Shown piece after piece: positions 24,707 to 33,743 of a DNA stretch of 64,000 nt. The DNA is from Ulvibacterium sp965228935. Lineage in GTDB: Bacteria > Bacteroidota > Bacteroidia > Flavobacteriales > Flavobacteriaceae. Every line of letters starts with the position of its first letter. The first letter of the stretch is position 1. The position numbers were made by a program, and so were the translations under genes. Below the pieces are notes generated by a model. It had not been told where the DNA came from. It did no database searches and saw nothing but the letters and a program-made list of their open reading frames with translations. The stretch is from positions 1,550,001 through 1,614,000 of the forward strand of contig NZ_OZ245846.1 in NCBI RefSeq assembly GCF_965228935.1. The letters run 5' to 3'.

Positions 24707-25999
24707 ATGAAAAAATACATAAGCTTTCTTTTAGGACTATTGGTGTTCGGATGCGCCCATCAAAAGGAAAATCAGGAATTAGTCCGTAAAATTTTGGATA
24801 ATAGCGATTTTCAAGAAGTAAAGAACCGGGCCTTGGAAGTCGTTAAAACTGGATTCAATGCCGGGGACGGATATGGCGAAGTCTGGATACGGGATTACAA
24901 TACGTTCATAGCGCTTTCCGCCGAGGTGTTTGATGCCGCGGAACTGGAAAAGAACCTACTTGTGTTTTTTAGGCTTCAGGGTGAGGACGGGAATATTGTG
25001 GACGGTTTTATCCCCAAGGAAAAAGCCGAAAACGTGGAGGGAGGATATACCTATATTTATTCCGATTTGGAACCGGATTATTGTGGCCACAAGAACACTG
25101 TGGAGACGGATCACGAAACATCCTTGATCCAGGCCGTATATAAGTATATCCAAGCAACGGGAAACACGGAATTCTTACAGGAAAAAGTGGGCCAAAGTAC
25201 AGTGGCCCAACGTATGGAACAGGCCATGCAATTTTTGTTGGATTACCGTTGGTCCAAGGAACATGGATTGATTTATGGGGCTACTACGGCCGATTGGGGA
25301 GATGTTCAGCATACGCATCCATGGGGCGTCTACATTACTGAGGATACCCACTATTGTGTGGACATCTACGACAATGCCATGTTGTTGATTGCATTGGATA
25401 ATATGATGGAATTGCTCCCGGAAACCAAGGCTAAATGGCAAGAAATCCGGAACGCTATCGCACAGAATACCATGACTACACTCTGGGACGCCGAGAACCA
25501 AAAGTTCATTCCCCATGTGTATTTGGAAAAATCCCCATACCCCGATGATTTTAATGAAAATGAAATCTACTATCACGGGGGAACAGCAGTCGCCATCGAA
25601 GCGGGGCTGCTCAACAAGGAACAGATTAAAGTTTCCCTCAATAAAATGGTGGCCAATGTAAAGGCCTCGGGAGCGGGATCCATAGGATTAACATTGTATC
25701 CTCCCTATCCAGATTGGGCATTTGAGAACAAAGGAATGTATCCCTATGGATATCAAAATGGGGGAGACTGGACCTGGTTCGGGGGGCGAATGATCCAACA
25801 ACTGGTCAAAAACGGTTTTATCGAGGAAGCCTATGAACAACTGTTGCCCATGACCCAGAGGGTCGTCAAGAACGATGGATTCTACGAATGGTATACCGTG
25901 GACAACCAACCGGAAGGCTCAGGCACCTTTAGGGGATCTGCCGGGGTACTGTATAAAGCTATTCTTTTGTTGGAAGAATGGGCAGAATCCAAAAAATAG
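24707..25999 (+). CDS. six-hairpin (alpha/alpha)6-barrel glycosidase-like lipoprotein, family unassigned
   Basis: The 430-residue lipoprotein has a lipobox ending at C16 (LLVFGCAHQ). The body has the character of (alpha/alpha)6 glycosidases: GEVWIRDYNTF early on, TVETDHETSL, GATTADWGDVQ, YCVDIYDNAMLL, and NGGDWTWFGGRM late. Acidic candidates for catalysis include the Asp of WIRD, the Asp of ADWGD and the late Glu of NDGFYEWY. I cannot place it in a numbered GH family. Its position between two mannosidases and a kinase suggests it removes another residue or linkage from the same glycan. Confidence 0.7.
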   Translation: MKKYISFLLGLLVFGCAHQKENQELVRKILDNSDFQEVKNRALEVVKTGFNAGDGYGEVWIRDYNTFIALSAEVFDAAELEKNLLVFFRLQGEDGNIVDGFIPKEKAENVEGGYTYIYSDLEPDYCGHKNTVETDHETSLIQAVYKYIQATGNTEFLQEKVGQSTVAQRMEQAMQFLLDYRWSKEHGLIYGATTADWGDVQHTHPWGVYITEDTHYCVDIYDNAMLLIALDNMMELLPETKAKWQEIRNAIAQNTMTTLWDAENQKFIPHVYLEKSPYPDDFNENEIYYHGGTAVAIEAGLLNKEQIKVSLNKMVANVKASGAGSIGLTLYPPYPDWAFENKGMYPYGYQNGGDWTWFGGRMIQQLVKNGFIEEAYEQLLPMTQRVVKNDGFYEWYTVDNQPEGSGTFRGSAGVLYKAILLLEEWAESKK

Positions 26000-26046
26000 T
26001 AGTATGTTGATGGCCTATTTGAAGAAAGACAATAAATCCGGTATCG

Positions 26047-26784
26047 GTGGATTTTAAATTAGATCAAAATAGTTCCGTTCCCTTTCATGTCCAAATAGAA
26101 GGATACTTAAGGGAGCTTATCCTTAGGAAAGATTACAGGAACGGTGCCAGCTTCCTACCCAAAGAGGTGACCCTGTCCAAAAAGTTGGGCGTTTCCAGAA
26201 ATACGGTTCGGCAGGCAGTAAATACCTTGGTCAATGACGGACTTGTGGAACGCAAAAAAGGAGTGGGCACCAAGGTAGTTACCAAAAAGATTACAACACG
26301 ATTGGACAACTGGATCAGCTTTACCAAGGAAATGGAAAATCAGGGGATAGAGGTGGTCAATTACAGTGTTCAAATCTCAAATGCGAAAGCCTCCGATGAA
26401 GTGTCCAAGGCATTGGGGATTTCCCCATCAAAGAAAGTCTGGAAATTGGAGAAAATTAGGGGGTCAAAGAAAGCCAAGTATTTGTATTCCTTATCGTATT
26501 TTCACCCTAGGGTTGGGATTACGGGAAAGGAGGATTTTACAATTCCCCTATATGAGTTGTTGGAAAAGGAGCATGATACCATCGTGATGACCTCCAAGGA
26601 GAAGATCAGTGCGGTCAAAGCGGCTGGGGATATCGGATCTTTGCTCGACGTAGGATCCGATATCCCTATTTTAAAAAGGGAACGGGTGGTATGCGATCCC
26701 GGGGATAGACCCGTTGAGTATAATGTGGTGTACTATCACACCTCCTATTTTACATATGATATTGAAATAAAGCGGTCGTTGTGA
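26047..26784 (+). CDS. GntR-family regulator, HutC/UTRA subfamily
   Basis: The 245-residue protein has an N-terminal winged helix (about 10-75; LSKKLGVSRNTVRQAVNTLV then GLVERKKGVGTKV) and a UTRA ligand domain (about 95-240), the usual architecture for sugar-responsive repressors. It starts with GTG, 47 bp after the glycosidase stop; there is no ATG at this position. The HutC-type palindrome at 26804-26816 lies between it and the ROK gene. The likely inducer is a mannose derivative, by context only. Confidence 0.93.
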   Translation: MDFKLDQNSSVPFHVQIEGYLRELILRKDYRNGASFLPKEVTLSKKLGVSRNTVRQAVNTLVNDGLVERKKGVGTKVVTKKITTRLDNWISFTKEMENQGIEVVNYSVQISNAKASDEVSKALGISPSKKVWKLEKIRGSKKAKYLYSLSYFHPRVGITGKEDFTIPLYELLEKEHDTIVMTSKEKISAVKAAGDIGSLLDVGSDIPILKRERVVCDPGDRPVEYNVVYYHTSYFTYDIEIKRSL

Positions 26785-26803
26785 AGTACAACGGCATCCA
26801 AAA

Positions 26804-26816
26804 GTTGTAGTACAAC
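26804..26816. promoter_or_regulatory. HutC-type operator candidate before the ROK gene
   Basis: GTTGTA-G-TACAAC is a perfect 13-bp palindrome 18 bp upstream of the ROK start. A further half-site GTACAAC lies at 26786-26792. UTRA-type GntR proteins commonly bind short palindromes of the GTnTA-TAnAC kind, and the gene next to it encodes one. Confidence 0.6.
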
Positions 26817-26834
26817 AAAATAAGGAACTGGAAA

Positions 26835-27770
26835 ATGGAAATGCATGATCAAATTGCCATTGGGGTAGATGTCGGGGGAAGCCATATCGTAAGTGCTGCC
26901 GTAAATTTAAAGGAACTACGGATTTTGCCCGGAACGACCTTTAGTGTTAAAGTGGACAATAAGGCCACAAAGGAGGTGGTATTGGAAACTTGGGGTACCG
27001 CTATTAACAAGACCATGGCCCATATTCCCGATAAAGAAAATGTAAATATAGGTTTTGCCATTCCCGGACCCTTTGATTACGGTAGAGGTGTTGCCCTTTA
27101 TGAAGGGGAAAATGATAAATATACAAACATGTATGGGGTATCCGTCCCCAAGGAGTTGACACGATATCTGGATAGCGAAAACGTGAATTTCAGATTTCTC
27201 AACGATGCCACTTCCTTTGGTGTGGGGGTTGCCACCCAAGGGGGTGCAAAACAATATCCCAAAATTATCGTGGTGACCCTGGGAACCGGATTTGGCTCTG
27301 CATTTGTTAAGGATGGAATTCCTCAGGTGAACCATACCGAGGTCCCCAAAAATGGATGTTTATGGGATAAGCCCTTTAAGCAAGGTATTGGGGATGATTA
27401 TTTCTCTACCCGATGGTGTATAAAGAGATATTATGAACTTTCCTCGGAAAAGGTTAAGGGGGTAAAGGAAATTGCACAGGCGAACAACGATCATAGTCAA
27501 ACGGTTTTTAAGGAATTCGGTGTCAATATGGCCGAGTTTATGATACCCTTTCTTCAAAAGTTCCGTCCAGAATTGGTAGTTCTTGGAGGCAATATTTCCC
27601 ATGCCAGTCAGTTTTTTCTACCTTCATTAAAATCAGGAGTACTAGGTGCAGGACTGGACATTCGTTTTGAGGTATCCCTCCTTATGGAAGAAGCGGCAAT
27701 ACTGGGAAGTGCCCAATTGTTCGATGCTTATTTCTGGGATCAGGTAAAAAATGACTTACCCAACGTTTAG
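26835..27770 (+). CDS. ROK-family sugar kinase
   Basis: The 311-residue protein has the ATP-binding phosphate-1 loop GVDVGGSHI (about 9-17) and the second phosphate loop VVTLGTGFGSAFV (about 150-162). The zinc motif CxCGxxGC found in many ROK kinases is absent; the corresponding stretch reads NHTEVPKNGCLWDKP. Placed with a mannose-6-phosphate isomerase and mannosidases, the probable substrate is mannose, giving mannose-6-phosphate for the isomerase; glucose or fructose are alternatives. Confidence 0.88.
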   Translation: MEMHDQIAIGVDVGGSHIVSAAVNLKELRILPGTTFSVKVDNKATKEVVLETWGTAINKTMAHIPDKENVNIGFAIPGPFDYGRGVALYEGENDKYTNMYGVSVPKELTRYLDSENVNFRFLNDATSFGVGVATQGGAKQYPKIIVVTLGTGFGSAFVKDGIPQVNHTEVPKNGCLWDKPFKQGIGDDYFSTRWCIKRYYELSSEKVKGVKEIAQANNDHSQTVFKEFGVNMAEFMIPFLQKFRPELVVLGGNISHASQFFLPSLKSGVLGAGLDIRFEVSLLMEEAAILGSAQLFDAYFWDQVKNDLPNV

Positions 27771-27873
27771 TACCGGTACGGTATCATCTTCAGTTCGCGT
27801 AAAGGCGGGAATGCATGCCAACTTTTTCATAGCCCGTTTGATTTGATTATTTTTAAGGAATTGCAGATGTTCC

Positions 27874-28350
27874 ATGGCACTAGAGATAGAAAGAAAATTC
27901 CTGGTCAAATCGGATGCTTTTAAGAAAGAGGCTATGACCTCCACAAGATTGGTCCAGGGCTTTCTAAATACCCATCCGGAACGTACGGTTCGCGTTCGAA
28001 TCGATGGTGATTTTGGATACTTGACGATAAAGGGTCTATCCAATGAAACAGGGACTTCCCGATTTGAATGGGAAAAGGAGATTACACCAAAGGAAGCCGA
28101 GGAATTACTACTTTTATGTGAACCAAAAGTATTGGAAAAAACCCGATACAAGATTCCCATTGGGGACCATTTTTTTGAGGTGGACGAGTTTTATGGAGAG
28201 AATGAAGGATTGATAGTAGCCGAGATTGAACTGCAGAACGAAAAGGAGGTATTTGAAATACCGGATTGGCTCGGAAAAGAGATCACCGGGGAGATAAGAT
28301 ACTATAATTCACAATTGAGCAAACAACCTTTTAATACTTGGAAAGAATGA
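27874..28350 (+). CDS. CYTH-domain protein (triphosphate tunnel metalloenzyme)
   Basis: The 158-residue protein starts with the family signature EIERKFLV (4-11) and carries alternating charged strands such as RTVRVRIDGDFGYLTIK and EWEKEIT, as in tunnel enzymes acting on inorganic triphosphate, thiamine triphosphate or ATP. No adenylate cyclase evidence exists here; a tripolyphosphatase role is the more common finding for small bacterial members. Its stop overlaps the next start as ATGA, so the two genes are coupled. Confidence 0.92.
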   Translation: MALEIERKFLVKSDAFKKEAMTSTRLVQGFLNTHPERTVRVRIDGDFGYLTIKGLSNETGTSRFEWEKEITPKEAEELLLLCEPKVLEKTRYKIPIGDHFFEVDEFYGENEGLIVAEIELQNEKEVFEIPDWLGKEITGEIRYYNSQLSKQPFNTWKE

Positions 28351-28847
28351 AAAAATATACTTTGGTGCTCCTTGTACTTCTTATAACGTTTGGTGCTTGT
28401 AAGGTGGTGGCCGAAGCTCCCCGGGAAACTACTGAACCTGTAAAGGAAAAGGTAGAAAGATCCACAAGGGAGATTAAGGAGGAGCTAACGGAAAAGGGAT
28501 TTAAGATCTTTGATTATGTGGATGAGAAAACTAAGGACACCGTCATCATGCAGCAATACTTCATCGCCTTTTTAAAACGGGGGCCCAATCGTTCATCCAA
28601 TAAAAAAGAAGTGGATAGCTTGCAAGAACTACATTTGGCCCATTTGGGAAAAATGTATGAAGAGGGATATGCGGATATCTCCGGCCCTTTTGGCGACGAT
28701 GGGGAAATCCGGGGAATTACCATCTATAATACCCCTACCTTGGAGATTGCCGATAGCCTGGCCAACATAGATCCCATGGTAAAATCAGGACGATTGGTCA
28801 TCGAAATGCATCCATGGTGGGCGGCCAAGGGATTCCCCTTACGATAG
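28347..28847 (+). CDS. lipoprotein with YCII-related domain
   Basis: The start is taken at the ATG overlapping the CYTH stop, which gives 166 residues and a clean lipoprotein signal MKKYTLVLLVLLITFGAC (lipobox Cys at 18). A TTG three codons earlier is less likely. Residues about 75-160 resemble the YCII fold (QYFIAFLKRGPNR, HLAHLGKMYEEGYADISGPF, VIEMHPWW). YCII proteins are usually cytosolic, so export of this one is unusual. Function unknown. Confidence 0.78.
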   Translation: MKKYTLVLLVLLITFGACKVVAEAPRETTEPVKEKVERSTREIKEELTEKGFKIFDYVDEKTKDTVIMQQYFIAFLKRGPNRSSNKKEVDSLQELHLAHLGKMYEEGYADISGPFGDDGEIRGITIYNTPTLEIADSLANIDPMVKSGRLVIEMHPWWAAKGFPLR

Positions 28848-28859
28848 CGCCCTTTCGGG

Positions 28860-30515
28860 TTATGGGCTCAACTCTTTGGTTATCCAATTAAAACTTTCCC
28901 CGGCTCTTTCAAATACTTGTTCCTCGGGAACCAAGTCCGGTATAATACCTATAGAGGTCAATAAATCCTTAGGCTGTTCCTGTAAACCCGTAATGATTAC
29001 CTTGGTACCTTTTAAGGTCAAGTCCAAGATAGCATTTTCCATGGCGTAGATTCCGGATTGGTCCACATAGGGTACCCTGTCCATTCGGATAATCAAAACC
29101 CGTATTTCTTCCCCAATGCTCTTTACTTGTTCCTGAAAATGCGAAGTAAACCCAAAGAATAGGGAACCATAAAGGTGTTTTATGTAAATCTTGTCCTTGA
29201 ATTGTCGGTAAAATTCGGTCTCATCTTGCCAGGGCTTCTCACCATCAAAACCGGCCAGTGTTCCTACTTGCATCCCTTTTTCCCCAATATCACTGGCCCT
29301 TTTCATAAATAGAAGCGCAGCGAGGGTTACTCCGATACCGACTGCCTGTATTAGGCTTCCAAACGTGGTCCATAAGAGTACCACCAAAAGCACTATGGCA
29401 TCCGCGCGGGGAACAATTTTTAAATGTTTCAGGCCCTTTTTGTCTATAATCTTGAATCCGATAGGGATTAGGATGCCTGCCAAAACGGCTAAGGGAATAT
29501 AGGCGGCCAATGAGCTTAGCCCCAAAAGAACGGCCAATAAAAATGCGCCATGTAATGCCCCTGAGAGTCGGGTACGCCCTCCGGAATTGATGTTTACCAC
29601 TGTCCCTTTCGTGGCTCCGGCACCAGGGATTCCGCCAATCAAGGCAGCGGCCATGTTCCCAATGCCTTGACCTACTAGTTCCCGGTTACTATTGTGCTTG
29701 GTTTTGGTCATGTTGTCCGCAATGACCGAAGTAAGCAAGGAGTCTATGGATCCTAGGACGGCAAGCACCATACCATACTCCAGAACCATAAAATAAGAGC
29801 TACTTTCTACACTAAAGAGGCCTTCCAGCTGTAATGAAGGAAGTCCGGATGGGATTTCCCCAATAATGGGAACGTCCCATTTAATGAAGTATGCAAAAAC
29901 CGATACGGCAATCAATGCCACAAGAGCACTAGGAATAGCTTTGGTAACTTTGGGAAAGAGAAAATAAATGATAATGGTAAGTCCACCAAGCGCCAGTGCT
30001 TGCCAATTGAAGTCAGCAAAAAGTCGTGGTAAATCCATAATGACCTTTAATGTGGATTTTGGGGAATCCAAACCCACAAAAGGGAAGATTTGAAGGATTA
30101 CGATAATCAATCCCACCCCGCTCATAAATCCCGAAATCACAGGGTATGGAAAGTATTTAATATATCCGGCAATGTTAATGAGGCCAAAAACCACCTGCAA
30201 GGCACCGCCGATTAAAAAGCTAAGAATAATTATACCCATCGCATCCTGTAGACTTCCTGTAACCTCAATGGCATTGGCTACCAAGGCCGCGGAAACCACC
30301 GTCATGGGTCCCGTTGGACCACTAGCCTGTGTGGGGGTACCTCCAAAAAGTGCAGCCAAAATCCCTACCGCTATAGCTCCATAAAGGCCGGCAATGGCAC
30401 CTAGACCGGACTGGACCCCAAAGGCCAATGCCAAGGGCAAGGCTACTACACCGGCTACCAGGCCGCCCATTATGTCGCCCTTTAGATATTTGGTATCGTA
30501 TATTGATTTGATCAT
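28860..30515 (-). CDS. SulP-family anion transporter with STAS domain
   Basis: The 551-residue protein has about 12 transmembrane segments (residues 10-410), beginning GGLVAGVVALPLALAFGV, and a C-terminal STAS domain (about 440-545) with the conserved VDQSGIYAMENA. SulP proteins carry sulfate, bicarbonate or other anions; the substrate is not evident. It is related to the SulP gene on the other side of pheS, and both share NMTKTKHxxNxELVGQGIGN, pointing to a local duplication interrupted by pheS. Confidence 0.92.
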   Translation of the reverse strand: MIKSIYDTKYLKGDIMGGLVAGVVALPLALAFGVQSGLGAIAGLYGAIAVGILAALFGGTPTQASGPTGPMTVVSAALVANAIEVTGSLQDAMGIIILSFLIGGALQVVFGLINIAGYIKYFPYPVISGFMSGVGLIIVILQIFPFVGLDSPKSTLKVIMDLPRLFADFNWQALALGGLTIIIYFLFPKVTKAIPSALVALIAVSVFAYFIKWDVPIIGEIPSGLPSLQLEGLFSVESSSYFMVLEYGMVLAVLGSIDSLLTSVIADNMTKTKHNSNRELVGQGIGNMAAALIGGIPGAGATKGTVVNINSGGRTRLSGALHGAFLLAVLLGLSSLAAYIPLAVLAGILIPIGFKIIDKKGLKHLKIVPRADAIVLLVVLLWTTFGSLIQAVGIGVTLAALLFMKRASDIGEKGMQVGTLAGFDGEKPWQDETEFYRQFKDKIYIKHLYGSLFFGFTSHFQEQVKSIGEEIRVLIIRMDRVPYVDQSGIYAMENAILDLTLKGTKVIITGLQEQPKDLLTSIGIIPDLVPEEQVFERAGESFNWITKELSP

Positions 30516-30670
30516 TTTTATAAAGTTAACGGGTTACAAAATGAAAACGACAAGAAGTCTCAAGGAAAATCGGCTATACCGATACCAATGTCCCCCATGC
30601 CCTTATCGAATATGTCATCTACGGGAACCTTAGTGTTCACGCAAAATTAACCACGACTTTGGAAAAATGG

Positions 30671-31690
30671 TCAAAGGGCACTCTTGAATTGCTCCAAAAA
30701 CCGAAGATCATTTTCACTTAACAGCCGTATGTCGGAAATTTGATAAAGCAAAAGGGCTATTCTGTCAATTCCCATTCCAAAGGCAAAACCTGAGTACTCC
30801 TTGGAATCGATGCCACAATTATCCAATACATTGGGATCTACCATGCCACAGCCCATAATCTCCAACCATCCCGTTCCCTTGGTCATCCGATAATCGGTTT
30901 CGGTTTCCAGCCCCCAATATACATCTACCTCTGCACTGGGCTCGGTAAACGGGAAATAGGAGGGACGTAGCCGTATTTTGGACTTCCCGAATAGTTCCGT
31001 TGTAAAGAATTGCAATGTTTGTTTCAAATCCGCGAAGGACACATTCTTATCAATATATAATCCTTCCACTTGGTGGAAAAAACAATGCGATCGGGCCGAG
31101 ATAGCTTCATTCCGATACACTCTTCCCGGGGAAATAGTCCGAATCGGGGGTTTGTTGTTTTCCATATAACGCACTTGTACGGACGAGGTGTGGGTCCGTA
31201 AAAGAATGTCCGGATCGGTCTGAATGAAGAACGTGTCCTGCATATCCCGGGCCGGATGGTATTCCGGCAGGTTCAATGCGGTGAAATTGTGCCAGTCGTC
31301 CTCAATTTCCGGACCCTCCGAAACGTTGAAACCTATCCTTGAAAAAATCTCTATGATTTGATTCTTGACAATGGATATAGGGTGGCGCGCGCCAAGAGGA
31401 ATTGGCTCCCCCGGTCGTGTAAGGTCGCCATAAATACCTTTTTCCTCATGTTTGTTTTCGAGGGTTTCCTTTAGGGCATTTACTTTTTCGGTCGCGACCT
31501 GCTTAAGCGCATTTATAGTTTGTCCAAATTCCTTTTTTTGTGTATTGGGTACATTCTTGAATTCAGCAAAAAAATCGTTCAACAATCCTTTTTTACCCAA
31601 ATACTTTATTCTAAAAGCTTCAACAGCTTCCTTTGAATCCGCTGTAAACTTTTCGACTTCTGCAATCTGTTCCTTGACTTTATCGATCAT
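30671..31690 (-). CDS. pheS: phenylalanyl-tRNA synthetase alpha subunit
   Basis: Charges tRNA-Phe as the alpha part of an (alpha-beta)2 enzyme. The 339-residue protein has an N-terminal coiled coil (about 1-90) and a class II core with HPISIVKNQI, motif 2 with FRNEAISARSHCFFHQVEGLY-like residues split around RVYRNEAI and HQVEGLYIDK, and motif 3 GFAFGMGIDRIALL. pheT is not adjacent, which is common in Bacteroidota. A -7 box lies at 31709-31716. It stands between two SulP genes of no related function. Confidence 0.96.
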   Translation of the reverse strand: MIDKVKEQIAEVEKFTADSKEAVEAFRIKYLGKKGLLNDFFAEFKNVPNTQKKEFGQTINALKQVATEKVNALKETLENKHEEKGIYGDLTRPGEPIPLGARHPISIVKNQIIEIFSRIGFNVSEGPEIEDDWHNFTALNLPEYHPARDMQDTFFIQTDPDILLRTHTSSVQVRYMENNKPPIRTISPGRVYRNEAISARSHCFFHQVEGLYIDKNVSFADLKQTLQFFTTELFGKSKIRLRPSYFPFTEPSAEVDVYWGLETETDYRMTKGTGWLEIMGCGMVDPNVLDNCGIDSKEYSGFAFGMGIDRIALLLYQISDIRLLSENDLRFLEQFKSAL

Positions 31691-31708
31691 CTTTTTGGAC
31701 TAGAGATG

Positions 31709-31716
31709 CAAAATTA
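31709..31716 (-). promoter_or_regulatory. candidate -7 box for pheS
   Basis: TAATTTTG followed by C on the minus strand is an exact TAnnTTTG match, 18 bp before the pheS start codon. No TTG is seen at the standard spacing. Confidence 0.45.
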
Positions 31717-31783
31717 AGATTTTATGAATAGCAAATGGGGTACGAAACGAATAAAAAAACTGTGGTTTAAAATGGAAAATTGA

Positions 31784-33649
31784 TCAATAGATGTCCTCAA
31801 CATGTTGTTTTATCCAAGTGTTGCATTCCTTGAAGTTGTCGAATATTTGTTCCTCAGGGATAAAATCGGGGATAATATCGATGCGCTCCATCATATATCT
31901 TGGCTGTTGTTGTAAATCGACAAAAAGAACGGTGACCCTGTTCTTGTTAAGTTCCTGCAATACATCTTCCATGGCATAGAGACCGGACTGATCCATATAT
32001 TGCATTCTATCCAATCGAATGATTACATAGGAAGCCGTCTCCGGGATTTGATCGGCCAATAGCTGAAAATCATTTGTCGAACCAAAAAACAAGGGTCCTT
32101 TGATATGCTTTATAAATACTTCCTCTTGAAGGTTTTTGGGAAAACCACTCTCATCTGCCCAAGCTTTCTCTTTTTCCAGGGATTTTATGTCAGAACGTTC
32201 AGCGGTAAGATCGCCTATCTTTTTCATGAACGTAAGCGAAGCGATGACCAAGCCTATTCCAACCGCATAGACCAAATTCCAAAAAGCGGATAGAACCAAT
32301 ACTACAAGCATTATGACCACTTCCGAACTTAATCTCAATGGGCCTATCTTAATATCCTTGGGCAGGTTAGGAATAGCTCTTAAACCTTTATAATCCATCA
32401 CGGCAATACCTACGGTGATTAAAATTCCGGCCAAAACCGCCGCCGGAATCTGGGAGGCTATGGGTCCCATAGCCAACAGAACGATTAATAGCAACACCGC
32501 GGAGACCATCCCGGAAAGTCTTGTCTTTCCACCGGAGTTGATATTTACAACAGTGCGAATTGTGGCCCCGGCTCCTGGAAGTCCCCCAAAAATAGCGGCC
32601 ACGGAATTTCCGATGCCCTGCCCTACCAATTCCTTGTTGGGTTTGTGTTTGGTCTTGGTCATATTGTCCGCGACTACGGAGGTCAATAAGGAGTCTATCG
32701 CTCCCAAAAGGGCCAGGGTCAGTGCGGTAAAAATGTAGGGGCTTATGGCCCTAAACTTGAAGCCCGTGAAAATTTCCAAATTTGGAATGGGAAACCCTTC
32801 CGGTATCTTTTCTATAGGCCTATAGTCCAAATCAAGTGCATAGGCCACACCTGAAACCAATAATAAGGCAACAAGGGTACTTGGTACGGCAGTTGTGATA
32901 CGCTTAAAGCCGTAAATGATGATTATGGTTATCAATGCCAGGGACAACTCTAACCAATTTATGTTTTGTATGGCCTTAGGCATTACTTTAATAGCACCAA
33001 TAACCCCCGAGGCCTCCTTTGCGGCCAATGTTTTTGCCTCTTCCAAGATAGTTTCTTCGGTAACCTCGCCCGATCTTGCAATGGTTTCCTTGAAATCCTC
33101 CAATACCAAGATACCCTCACCTGCTTCTTCTTTTAAGATATTTTCCAAGATCAATTCCTCGGCCTCAGGTTTAAACGGGGTTACCCAATCCATATCCTCC
33201 CTAGGGTAATACCCCAAGGTAGGAAGTATCTGTGTAAGAATAATGATTACCCCGATGGCCGTCATAAATCCCGATACCACGGGATAGGGAATATACCTAA
33301 TATAACGGCCTATTCCCAATAATCCAAGCCCGATCTGCATAATACCTGCTAGTAGGAATACCGTTAAAATAGCTGGTAGCGCTTTTTCTACACTACCATC
33401 ATAGACCGCAATGATATTTGCGATTATGACCATACTTACAGCGGTCATTGGTGCTGTAGGGCCAGATATTTGGGTGTTTGTACCGCCGAAAAGGGCTGCA
33501 AAAAAACTAATGAAAATAGCTCCGTAAAGCCCGGCACTTGGACCAAGACCCGAACTTACACCAAAGGCCAAGGCCAAGGGGAGGGCAACGATTCCCGCAG
33601 TGATTCCACCAAAAAGGTCGCCTTTAAGATCGACGAATAGTTTTTTCAT
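31784..33649 (-). CDS. SulP-family anion transporter with STAS domain and acidic insertion
   Basis: The 621-residue protein shares the SulP core of its neighbour (GGITAGIVALPLALAFGV; STAS motif MDQSGLYAMEDV). It differs by an extra, Glu-rich soluble stretch at about residues 148-214 (for example PEAEELILENILKEEAGEG) between transmembrane segments. The insert is predicted helical and could gate or sense. Together with the carbonic anhydrase, universal stress protein and third SulP downstream-to-upstream on the same strand, bicarbonate is a reasonable substrate, but sulfate cannot be excluded. Confidence 0.92.
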   Translation of the reverse strand: MKKLFVDLKGDLFGGITAGIVALPLALAFGVSSGLGPSAGLYGAIFISFFAALFGGTNTQISGPTAPMTAVSMVIIANIIAVYDGSVEKALPAILTVFLLAGIMQIGLGLLGIGRYIRYIPYPVVSGFMTAIGVIIILTQILPTLGYYPREDMDWVTPFKPEAEELILENILKEEAGEGILVLEDFKETIARSGEVTEETILEEAKTLAAKEASGVIGAIKVMPKAIQNINWLELSLALITIIIIYGFKRITTAVPSTLVALLLVSGVAYALDLDYRPIEKIPEGFPIPNLEIFTGFKFRAISPYIFTALTLALLGAIDSLLTSVVADNMTKTKHKPNKELVGQGIGNSVAAIFGGLPGAGATIRTVVNINSGGKTRLSGMVSAVLLLIVLLAMGPIASQIPAAVLAGILITVGIAVMDYKGLRAIPNLPKDIKIGPLRLSSEVVIMLVVLVLSAFWNLVYAVGIGLVIASLTFMKKIGDLTAERSDIKSLEKEKAWADESGFPKNLQEEVFIKHIKGPLFFGSTNDFQLLADQIPETASYVIIRLDRMQYMDQSGLYAMEDVLQELNKNRVTVLFVDLQQQPRYMMERIDIIPDFIPEEQIFDNFKECNTWIKQHVEDIY

Positions 33650-33743
33650 AAACGCACCTTGCCTTTAGAACGGTCAAGGTAGAATTTTTTTGCAAATAAA
33701 AGCTGGCATCCCTTTGCCGGCTTGCCCTTGACAATTTTTGCTT

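Noticed and set aside
27756..27875. 39-residue frame on the minus strand, MEHLQFLKNNQIKRAM..., between ROK and CYTH genes
   Set aside because: It overlaps the end of the ROK gene and its ATG lies on top of the CYTH start on the other strand. It looks protein-like but no promoter or ribosome site is visible, so it is not called.
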